44,951 bases of DNA from contig DEFJ01000008.1 of the NCBI GenBank assembly GCA_002350725.1, positions 1 through 44,951 on the forward strand, written 5' to 3'. A model generated the notes under the pieces. The model searched no databases, was not told the DNA's origin, and worked only from the letters and a program-made list of their open reading frames with translations. Source of the stretch: Cyanobacteria bacterium UBA2855 (lineage in GTDB: Bacteria; Cyanobacteriota; Vampirovibrionia; Gastranaerophilales; Gastranaerophilaceae). The translations under genes were made by a program, and so were the position numbers. How positions within the stretch are numbered: position 1 is the stretch's first letter; each line of letters starts with the position of its first letter. Below are positions 36,239 to 41,997 of this stretch, in pieces.

Positions 36239-36365
36239 ACATACCTCGCAATAAAATTCTTTTATAATTTAACTTAAGGTATATTTTTGTTTTATTTAAA
36301 TTGCAGTTTCCATTAGAACTACGTGTCCATTTCTTCCAATAGAAAAGTCCTATTTTTTTAATCAT
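36231..36365 (-). CDS. 44-residue small ORF coupled to the HTH gene
   Basis: On the minus strand, ATG at 36363-36365 has GAGGA six bases upstream. The 44-residue peptide (MIKKIGLFYWKKWTRSSNGN at its start) is basic and has alternating aromatic and basic residues, with no membrane helix. Its stop TAA overlaps the start of the HTH gene (ATGAGTAA). The ribosome site and tight coupling support translation; no family was recognised. Confidence 0.5.
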   Translation of the reverse strand: MIKKIGLFYWKKWTRSSNGNCNLNKTKIYLKLNYKRILLRGMYE

Positions 36366-36395
36366 AGTAAATCCTCTTATAATACTAATATTTCG

Positions 36396-36531
36396 TAAAA
36401 GCGTATACAATTTTCTTGTGATAAGTTAAAAAGTTGCCACATTTTGAAACTTAGTCTACAATGAAATTGAAATTTTTCGCTTTTATATCCGCATTTTTAA
36501 TTTTAATATATACGAAAACGAATATAAAAGC
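36396..36531. promoter_or_regulatory. Putative repressor operators (TAAAAGC motif)
   Basis: The motif TAAAAGC(G/A) occurs three times between the divergent phage genes: plus strand at 36396-36403, minus strand at 36478-36485, and plus strand at 36525-36531. The last two form a perfect 10-base inverted repeat (36479-36488 and 36522-36531) separated by 33 bases. This is a likely binding region for the tandem-XRE repressor or the HTH protein. Confidence 0.45.
36434..36462 (+). promoter_or_regulatory. Promoter of the tandem-XRE gene
   Basis: TTGCCA (36434-36439), 17-base spacer, TACAAT (36457-36462). The resulting mRNA would start near 36469, so the inverted repeat at 36479-36531 is in its 5' leader. 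No Shine-Dalgarno precedes the ATG at 36541. Confidence 0.6.
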
Positions 36532-36540
36532 AATACGGAT

Positions 36541-37017
36541 ATGAATAATAATATTAAAGAAAGATTAATAGAAGTTAGAAACGCTTGCGGTATGAGCGGT
36601 TATTCGTTTGCAAAAAAACTTAATATTCCGCAGCCGACATATTTGAGATATGAAACTGGCGAACAAAAACCTTCTGCAAAATTAATATCAGCCTTGGTGC
36701 TTTTGTTTAATGTAAACGTATACTGGTTATTTACCGGCGATGGCAAAATGTTTATGCGTCCGGATGAAAATACATGGGAACGCAGATTTGATGAAAGTTA
36801 TGAAAAAGAGCTTTTAACATTTGGTAAGAGATTGTCACTTTTGCAAAGCAAACATAATTTTTTAGATAGAGAAATGGCAAAACTTTTGGGTATATCCGAA
36901 CGCAGTTATGTTTCTTTAGTTTGTTGTAAATCTAAGCCAACACTTGATGTTTTGACTAAAATAAAGCAAAATTTTAAAGTTTCTATTGATTATTTATTAT
37001 TTGGAGATAAGTGTTAG
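36541..37017 (+). CDS. Tandem-XRE phage repressor-like protein
   Basis: 158 residues with two helix-turn-helix domains of the Cro/CI type in one chain: about residues 5-60 (YSFAKKLNIPQPTYLRYETGEQKP) and about 98-155 (REMAKLLGISERSYVSLVCCKSKP). The link is a short charged stretch. A single chain with two HTHs could bind as an internal pseudo-dimer. No peptidase (SOS cleavage) domain is present, so induction would not be of the LexA/CI type. It stands behind a consensus promoter and a perfect inverted repeat, and its leader has no ribosome site, which may keep expression low. It overlaps the next gene tail to tail. Confidence 0.8.
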   Translation: MNNNIKERLIEVRNACGMSGYSFAKKLNIPQPTYLRYETGEQKPSAKLISALVLLFNVNVYWLFTGDGKMFMRPDENTWERRFDESYEKELLTFGKRLSLLQSKHNFLDREMAKLLGISERSYVSLVCCKSKPTLDVLTKIKQNFKVSIDYLLFGDKC

Positions 37018-37298
37018 CGCTTTAATTCACCGTTTTTTGTGTCAATATTTACGTTGTTAATTTCTTCAAGAGAACGCGTTGTATTAAAATATCTGTAATC
37101 AACTTTTTTGTTTACTTTATTTATTTCATTTTCTAAAGTTTTGTAACGCTCAATATTGTTTTTATTGAGTTGATTAATCTCATTATGTATCCAAAGTCCC
37201 AAACCCAGATTTAGTATGATAAAGCATACAAATAGTCTACCCAATTCATCACTTAAAAAGCCCTTAATATCCGAAAAAAGCAGCTGAAAATTTTTCAT
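37014..37298 (-). CDS. Small membrane protein with coiled coil
   Basis: 94 residues. A hydrophobic segment at about 20-38 (LGRLFVCFIILNLGLGLWIH) is followed by a charged heptad-like stretch (NEINQLNKNNIERYKTLENEINKVNKKV) predicted to be a coiled coil, and a polar tail. Size and layout resemble phage holin- or spanin-associated small proteins, but this is not established, and it is on the opposite strand to the lysis peptidase. AAGGA precedes ATG. It overlaps the repressor gene by 4 bases. Confidence 0.55.
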   Translation of the reverse strand: MKNFQLLFSDIKGFLSDELGRLFVCFIILNLGLGLWIHNEINQLNKNNIERYKTLENEINKVNKKVDYRYFNTTRSLEEINNVNIDTKNGELKR

Positions 37299-37381
37299 AT
37301 TAAAATATCCTTAATTCCTTTGATTGTGCCAATTATGCTTGTTTTATTCTAGCATGGAAATAAAAAAAATCCGAATTTTTT

Positions 37382-37395
37382 ACATTTTAAAATGT
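37382..37395. promoter_or_regulatory. 14-base perfect palindrome
   Basis: ACATTTTAAAATGT, a perfect 14-base palindrome in the gap between the two divergent phage genes. It may be an operator. Confidence 0.35.
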
Positions 37396-37440
37396 CGGTA
37401 AAGTATTGATATTATTGCCGTTAAGAAGTTCTTAACAAAT

Positions 37441-37462
37441 CATTACATGAAGTTTTGTAATG
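37441..37462. promoter_or_regulatory. Inverted repeat upstream of the leader promoter
   Basis: CATTACA and TGTAATG, perfect 7-base arms separated by 8 bases, lying 17 bases before the -35 element. The spacing suits a repressor or activator site. Confidence 0.4.
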
Positions 37463-37478
37463 CTTGTATAGAAAAATG

Positions 37479-37506
37479 TTGGGTTTTGAACACAACACGT
37501 TATAAT
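37479..37506 (+). promoter_or_regulatory. Promoter of the phage leader RNA operon
   Basis: TTGGGT (37479-37484), 16-base spacer, TATAAT (37501-37506). Transcription should begin near 37513, placing about 80 bases of leader before the ATG at 37594. Confidence 0.5.
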
Positions 37507-37512
37507 GAATAT

Positions 37513-37593
37513 AGCCCGGTAGAACGGTAGGTTTGGTGTAAGACCGATGCAGCTTCCAATCCTGAAATTTTACAATACGGGAAGGGAGGATTT
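37513..37593 (+). ncRNA. Structured 5' leader, riboswitch-like candidate
   Basis: An 81-base leader that is more GC-rich than its surroundings. Pairings seen: CCCG (37515-37518) with CGGG (37578-37581); AGGTTTGG (37529-37536) with CCAATCCT (37556-37563), one mismatch; and CGGT (37525-37528) with ACCG (37543-37546) as a possible pseudoknot. The alternative is AATCCT (37558-37563) with AGGATT (37587-37592), which would cover the Shine-Dalgarno, helped by CTTCC with GGAAG (37580-37584). These pairings exclude each other, the layout of a translational switch. CGGTAG occurs twice in a row, eight bases apart. I do not recognise a known class. Confidence 0.45.
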
Positions 37594-37977
37594 ATGTTAA
37601 TTTGTTGTAACCGCCTTTTTCAAGGCGGTTTTCATTATGTAGTATCGAATACCGATGATTTTTACAGAAGAATAGAATTTGGAATATGTCCGAATTGCGG
37701 CGTGTACAGATTTCGTGATTACAGAATTATAAATGAGAAAACTAAGGACAAAATTCTTTCAGGTAAAGAAGCTCTTAGTGCATATGAAAAATTCCTGTCA
37801 AAATTAAAGGTTTGCAAACAGGGTATTAAAAGCAATCAGAATTATCATTATGGAGATTTTAGAGCAACTTCTAAAAAGGATGAAAATGGCAATCTGATTT
37901 ATCTTCAGCTTAGAAAGAATTTTAATGATGAGGTTGAAGTCATTGGTGAAATTAAGACTAAGATATCTTATTTATAA
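37594..37977 (+). CDS. Cys-rich phage protein (127 aa)
   Basis: ATG at 37594 has GGGAGG five bases upstream. The protein begins MLICCNRLFQGGFHYVV, with two cysteines, followed by RRIEFGICPNCGVYRFRDYR, and the CC and CPNC pairs could bind one zinc. The rest is charged and soluble. The layout looks like a small phage zinc-binding protein of unknown role. Codons 6-13 form a perfect 7-base-pair hairpin, so translation may be affected by the mRNA structure. It is the first gene after the leader RNA and precedes the M15 peptidase. Confidence 0.65.
   Translation: MLICCNRLFQGGFHYVVSNTDDFYRRIEFGICPNCGVYRFRDYRIINEKTKDKILSGKEALSAYEKFLSKLKVCKQGIKSNQNYHYGDFRATSKKDENGNLIYLQLRKNFNDEVEVIGEIKTKISYL
37609..37636 (+). 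terminator. Terminator-like hairpin inside the coding start
   Basis: AACCGCC (37609-37615), loop TTTTTCAA, GGCGGTT (37624-37630) and then TTCATT. It is a perfect 7-base-pair stem within codons 6-13 of the gene at 37594. The U-tract is poor, so it may be an attenuator or only a coding coincidence. Confidence 0.3.
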
Positions 37978-37995
37978 ATAAAGGTGGTGATATTG

Positions 37996-38688
37996 GTGCC
38001 TAATATTGATATTTGGACTCCTGATAGAGTATATTCTTATATAAAAAATAATTTATCAGACAAAAAGTTGATTTTGCCTGTTAATGCTTATTGTTCTCAA
38101 AATTTTAGTTGGAATGAGATTTTGTGTACGTCGAAGAGAACAATTGTGGGCATGCCGGATTTAAAAATATTGTCAAATCTATATTATTTGACTTCGGTTT
38201 TGCAAATTTATAGGGCAATAGTTAATTATCCATTCTTGATTACCTCCGGCTGGCGTACTGCGGATGAACAAAATAAATTAATTCGCATGTACGCTTCCGG
38301 ACAATTAAAAAATAAACCGTCAGAAACAAGTTTGCATTTAGAGGGTTTAGCTTTAGATTTTGTTGTATGTGGAGTTTCTCAAAAAGTCGTACAAGATATT
38401 ATAGATAAATCTTTTTTGGGAGAGGCGGAATTTGGTAAAGATTATACTCATATAGGGCTTACATCATTTTCTGAGAAATATCTTTTAAAGAATGGCTTAT
38501 TTTATAATTGGATTTATAAAAAATTGTGCTTAGATCCAGCTAAATTATCGTATTCTAAGAGATGTCTAATTATAAAGAGATTGAATCCTAAAAATTGGCA
38601 ATCTTTATCTTCAAACTTTTCGTTTGAGGAGAATAAAAGGTTGTTTGAAAGGTTTAATTTTGATAAGTATAATTCGCAAATTTTATAA
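37996..38688 (+). CDS. M15-family peptidase, phage endolysin type
   Basis: 230 residues. The GTG at 37996 is preferred over upstream in-frame GTG codons because GGTGGTG at 37983-37989 is then a correctly spaced ribosome site. The peptidase M15A motifs are all present: ITSGWRTADEQNK, then ETSLHLEGLALDFVV (SxHxxGxAxD zinc-binding motif), and DYTHIGLTS with the last zinc histidine. Such D-Ala-D-Ala-type zinc peptidases cut peptidoglycan cross-links during phage lysis. No signal peptide is present, so release would need a holin. The C-terminal part after residue 160 is unassigned. Confidence 0.85.
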   Translation: MPNIDIWTPDRVYSYIKNNLSDKKLILPVNAYCSQNFSWNEILCTSKRTIVGMPDLKILSNLYYLTSVLQIYRAIVNYPFLITSGWRTADEQNKLIRMYASGQLKNKPSETSLHLEGLALDFVVCGVSQKVVQDIIDKSFLGEAEFGKDYTHIGLTSFSEKYLLKNGLFYNWIYKKLCLDPAKLSYSKRCLIIKRLNPKNWQSLSSNFSFEENKRLFERFNFDKYNSQIL

Positions 38689-38697
38689 ATAAAGGTT

Positions 38698-38778
38698 TTG
38701 AAGAGCTTCAAATATGTAACATATACACGTTCAGACGGGGTGCATGTTCAAGATTATTGGCGCAGCGCTCCGAACTAA
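38698..38778 (+). CDS. 26-residue microprotein (TRSDG type)
   Basis: TTG at 38698-38700 with AAAGG two bases upstream (a close spacing), ending in TAA at 38776-38778. The peptide ends YTRSDGVHVQDYWRSAPN, an aromatic and polar pattern that looks like a conserved short phage protein rather than random sequence; I recall similar T-R-x-D-G-x-x-V-x-x-Y-x-R-S tails in other phage-type proteins but cannot prove it here. It lies between the peptidase and the small terminase. Confidence 0.5.
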   Translation: MKSFKYVTYTRSDGVHVQDYWRSAPN

Positions 38779-38793
38779 TTTATTAGGTTAATT

Positions 38794-39222
38794 ATGAAAA
38801 ATAATGTAAAATATAAAAAGGAGTATTGTAAAAAGATTGTTGAGTTTTTCAGTATTCCTCATACTGTTGAAAAATACGAAGTTACAACTGATAAAAACGG
38901 CGAAAAAGTAAAAACTGTTGAAAAACCAAATCAGTTGCCTACATTTGAAAAATTTGCCGTAAAATTAGGTGTGACTGTCGAGGTATTAAGAGAATGGGCA
39001 AATTTTTATCCCGAATTCAATGTTGCCTGTAATCAGTGTAGAGCATTGCAAAAAGATATGCTAAATGATTTGGCAATGCGAGGTTTTTACAACCCTACAT
39101 ATACGATATTTGTTGCCAAAAATATAACTGATATGAAAGAAAAACAGGAACAAACTCAAGAAAATTATGAAGAACTGAGAAAATCATACCTTGAGGCAAT
39201 GCGAAACTTGGCAGACAACTAA
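38794..39222 (+). CDS. Phage terminase small subunit
   Basis: 142 residues. The pattern PTFEKFAVKLGVTVEVLREW, with an HTH-like start, followed by FNVACNQCRALQKDMLNDLAMRGFYNPTYTIFVAKNITDM and a charged helical tail (EELRKSYLEAMRN), matches small terminase / DNA-packaging Gp3-type proteins, which bind the phage DNA and load the large subunit. The ribosome site is weak. The large terminase is about 4 kb downstream, not adjacent. Confidence 0.72.
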   Translation: MKNNVKYKKEYCKKIVEFFSIPHTVEKYEVTTDKNGEKVKTVEKPNQLPTFEKFAVKLGVTVEVLREWANFYPEFNVACNQCRALQKDMLNDLAMRGFYNPTYTIFVAKNITDMKEKQEQTQENYEELRKSYLEAMRNLADN

Positions 39223-39237
39223 ACTAATCTGTTTGCT

Positions 39238-39265
39238 ATAAATCTTGTGCTATTTTTAATTAAAT
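39238..39265 (+). repeat. Promoter-like repeat, copy 1
   Basis: AAATCTTG, three variable bases, then TATTTTTAATTAAAT. It matches copy 2 at 44532-44558 except for three bases and stands 16 bases after the small terminase stop. TTGTGC (39245-39250) would be the -35; the -10 (near 39268) is poor. Confidence 0.55.
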
Positions 39266-39380
39266 ATATAGGCAGAAATGGGAAATTCAGACCTTACAAT
39301 GAATACCAAAAATGGTAGAAAACAGAAATAAAGAGATAGAAGAAGCTAAAACAAGTTATGAATATATCAACATTTGAGAG

Positions 39381-39414
39381 GACAAAAATCCTATTATTGA
39401 TTTTTGTCTTTTTT
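39381..39414 (+). terminator. Rho-independent terminator before the GNAT protein gene
   Basis: GACAAAAATC (39381-39390), loop CTATTATT, GATTTTTGTC (39399-39408): a perfect 10-base-pair stem followed by six T. It lies after the small terminase and 25 bases before the next start codon, so the following gene probably needs its own transcription start or read-through. Confidence 0.85.
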
Positions 39415-39439
39415 GTGTAAGCAAATAAGGAGAAAAATA

Positions 39440-41044
39440 ATGGATAAAGAAGATACGTTAAAGATATTAACTTATGATGAATTATTAAAAAAATACTCTG
39501 ATGGAAATTTATCCAAAGAGGAATTATTAAAAGAACTAGAAATAAGAGAACAAGAAGAAATTTTTAAAATAAATTATGAATTGGCGAAAGAGCACATTGA
39601 AGCTGCTGTAAGAGCCATGACCGGAGGAAGTATGGAGTTTATAAGTTTCAATCCGGCATTAAATATTCCATATGTAAGTACAGGTGTCAGTGGTGCGTTG
39701 TTTGAATTGGGAAATTCAATAGCCACAAACAAGAACAAAGAAGAAACTCTCGATGAAATTAAAAAAGGATTTGTTGTCGGTGAAACAATCGGTTCAATCC
39801 CGTTCATAGGCAAGTTTTTGAGTAAAACTAAGTTTGGAGCATATTTGAGGCAGCAGATATTACAAAGATACATAAAATTATTCGACAGTGAAACGTGGAA
39901 AAATATTGTCGAGTTTACAAACAGGGTTCTGTTATATTTGTCGAAAGATGTAAATATATTAAAAAATAACCAAAGTGAATATTTACAAAATATTAATAAT
40001 ATGTTAAAATATATGCAGAAAGACTTTCGAGATGCGTATTATTCAAAAAGTAAAAAACTGGTTCAAAAGTCAGAAAGAAAAATGGGAAAAGGCAGATCAA
40101 ACCGCTCAATATTATATGGAGCGAAGGAAGCTGATAAAGGAAGTCTTCTCAGATCCCTCAGTACATACAATTCAGGACGCGATGGACAGAGGGCTTTTAT
40201 ACGAAGAGGCAATGTTTGGTCCGTTAACCCTAGATTAATTGATATTTTTGATTTTGTTGGGCTTCAAAATTTAACCTTAAAAGAATTAAATAATTCTGAA
40301 TCCGAACTCTTTTATAATTCTTTGAAAAAAGTTAAAGAACTGAATAAAGCACGAAGTGCGCAAGTTCATCTATATTCTGTGGATGAATATTCAAAAATGC
40401 GATTGTTTTTGTCTCCAAATAAAGATTATGGGTTTGCAATAAAGCCGGATGGAGATATTGTGTCTGTATTTGTAAAACCGGGATTAGAGGGTGGTATTGG
40501 TCATTCATTAGTTATTGCGGCAATGTCTGCAGGAGGTAAAAAATTAGATGCATTTGATACTTTTTTATACCCTTTTTATACAAAACATGGTTTTAGACGT
40601 ATAGGACATTCAAAGTGGGATGATAGATATATGCCTGCGGATTGGGATAAAGAATATTATTCAAAATACAATAATGGAGAACCTGATGTTGTATATATGG
40701 AGCAGTGGCAAGACCCTGAAGCTGTGATGAAATCAGCTCAAACCCCTTCAGCGTTATCTTTATATGATGGTACCACCTCAAATTCTGATGAATATATGGA
40801 AGATATTAACTCAACAAATTCTTTAAAAAATTTAGAAGAAAAATATGATGAGGGATATAAAACACTAATAAACAAACGAATTACCCCCAATATGCAAAGT
40901 GAATTGCCTGCCGGCTGTCCTTTTAATAATCCGACATTTCTTGAACAATTTTGTACAAAAGAGGATGTACTAAACGAAATAGACGATATAGTAACAATGT
41001 TAGGAGTTTCACTCGGTGCATTTGATGCTCCGAGTGAAGAATAG
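39440..41044 (+). CDS. Phage-region protein with GNAT-like acetyltransferase domain
   Basis: About 534 residues from MDKEDTLKIL; AAGGAG stands before this ATG, whereas an in-frame ATG at 39404 lies in the terminator. The N-terminal part is helical and charged, with a Gly-rich hydrophobic stretch at about 108-130 (GFVVGETIGSIPFIGKFL). A region of about 70 residues (197-267) is rich in Ser, Arg, Lys and Gly and reads like an out-of-frame segment. The C-terminal half (about 305-430) has GIGHSLVIAAMSAGGKKLDAF, FYTKHGFRRIG and NNGEPDVVYM, a pattern known from GNAT domains in phage and polyvalent proteins. The start of the fusion and any capsid-linked role are unclear. Confidence 0.6.
   Translation: MDKEDTLKILTYDELLKKYSDGNLSKEELLKELEIREQEEIFKINYELAKEHIEAAVRAMTGGSMEFISFNPALNIPYVSTGVSGALFELGNSIATNKNKEETLDEIKKGFVVGETIGSIPFIGKFLSKTKFGAYLRQQILQRYIKLFDSETWKNIVEFTNRVLLYLSKDVNILKNNQSEYLQNINNMLKYMQKDFRDAYYSKSKKLVQKSERKMGKGRSNRSILYGAKEADKGSLLRSLSTYNSGRDGQRAFIRRGNVWSVNPRLIDIFDFVGLQNLTLKELNNSESELFYNSLKKVKELNKARSAQVHLYSVDEYSKMRLFLSPNKDYGFAIKPDGDIVSVFVKPGLEGGIGHSLVIAAMSAGGKKLDAFDTFLYPFYTKHGFRRIGHSKWDDRYMPADWDKEYYSKYNNGEPDVVYMEQWQDPEAVMKSAQTPSALSLYDGTTSNSDEYMEDINSTNSLKNLEEKYDEGYKTLINKRITPNMQSELPAGCPFNNPTFLEQFCTKEDVLNEIDDIVTMLGVSLGAFDAPSEE
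40032..40238 (+). CDS. 68-aa ORF overlapping the GNAT gene in another frame
   Basis: An ATG-started frame of 68 residues inside the 39440 gene but in the +1 frame. It reads like a natural protein: MRIIQKVKNWFKSQKEKWEK, then a helical charged part and YEEAMFGPLTLD at the end. The main frame here is a Ser/Arg/Gly-rich linker. No good ribosome site precedes the ATG, so this may be a genuine overlapping gene, or the trace of a small gene absorbed by a fusion or frameshift. Confidence 0.35.
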   Translation: MRIIQKVKNWFKSQKEKWEKADQTAQYYMERRKLIKEVFSDPSVHTIQDAMDRGLLYEEAMFGPLTLD

Positions 41045-41073
41045 TTTTAACACATATGTATAGGAGGTTTGTG

Positions 41074-41985
41074 ATGGCACAGAATATGTCTGCATTTTAT
41101 CTGCCTAAACAAAAAAGGCAGGTAAAATCTTTGTTTAGTAATTTTACAAAAAGTTTACTAATTTCAAATGTTACAAAAATAATTAATACAAATAATTTGG
41201 GTTTATCAAATTTTAATTCTTATAATTTTGCTAATAATTTTCTTTCGTTATGTAAAAATACGAAAACTATGAAATATTCTATTACAGTTTTACAGAATAT
41301 ACTGTTAGGGAAATCGGTCAGAAGCTCAAAATTATTGAATATTTTTTACAATAGTTTTTCCTCCGTAATATCTTCAAAACTGAACGGTTTAGGATATACA
41401 AATATAAAACAATTTATTTCCGATTTAAAGTCCGGACGTTTGAATGTTAGCCCGAGTGTTTTTTTACAAGAATTTTCTGAGGGATTAATTCTTGCAAATA
41501 AATCTGCAGGGCAAAGTCAGAGTTCACGATATGGTGAAGTTTTGCCTATTGATGTTGTAGAACATTGCGAATTTATGTATAAAGATAATATTGCAATTCA
41601 TAAAGTTTCTTCTGCTGACGAATTAATAAATTGGGTTTCGGATATGACGCCGGTGATTTTAAATTTGAAAGTACATATAAATAATTCTTCTGGTCAGCTT
41701 GCAGAAATTGATTCTTATGTTCACAGGTTGAGTGAATGTATGTCAAATAAAATTAGAATTGCCGTAAGATTAGGTAATAACATTTATCAAAACTGTATTA
41801 TTGAATCTTTAAATCCGTCTTTTTCTAATGTTTACATTCTGACGCTGAGTATAACACTTCGATTTGTTTATCATTCAGGATTATATAGAGTTAAATCCGG
41901 AGATAATGTAATTTTGAATCCGACACCAATTACTTTGGTCGAAAAAATGTTGCAAAAACCGTATAATGCAGGAACTTTTATTTAA
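41074..41985 (+). CDS. Probable phage tail/baseplate-associated protein
   Basis: About 303 residues. The start at 41074 (MAQNMSAFYLPKQ) has AGGAGG six bases upstream. A polar, Asn/Ser-rich N-terminal half is followed by a beta-rich half (TPVILNLKVHINNSSGQLAE, SLNPSFSNVYILTLSITLRF). No signal peptide or membrane segment. I do not recognise the exact family. The position directly before baseplate J, and the beta-rich C-terminus, suggest a tail-tip or baseplate-hub role; that is inference. Confidence 0.5.
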   Translation: MAQNMSAFYLPKQKRQVKSLFSNFTKSLLISNVTKIINTNNLGLSNFNSYNFANNFLSLCKNTKTMKYSITVLQNILLGKSVRSSKLLNIFYNSFSSVISSKLNGLGYTNIKQFISDLKSGRLNVSPSVFLQEFSEGLILANKSAGQSQSSRYGEVLPIDVVEHCEFMYKDNIAIHKVSSADELINWVSDMTPVILNLKVHINNSSGQLAEIDSYVHRLSECMSNKIRIAVRLGNNIYQNCIIESLNPSFSNVYILTLSITLRFVYHSGLYRVKSGDNVILNPTPITLVEKMLQKPYNAGTFI

Positions 41986-41997
41986 AGGAGATATATA

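Noticed and set aside
39223..39380. Short frames (17 and 21 codons) between the small terminase and the terminator
   Set aside because: The 21-codon frame (39312-39377) has no ribosome site or conserved pattern, so it was not annotated.
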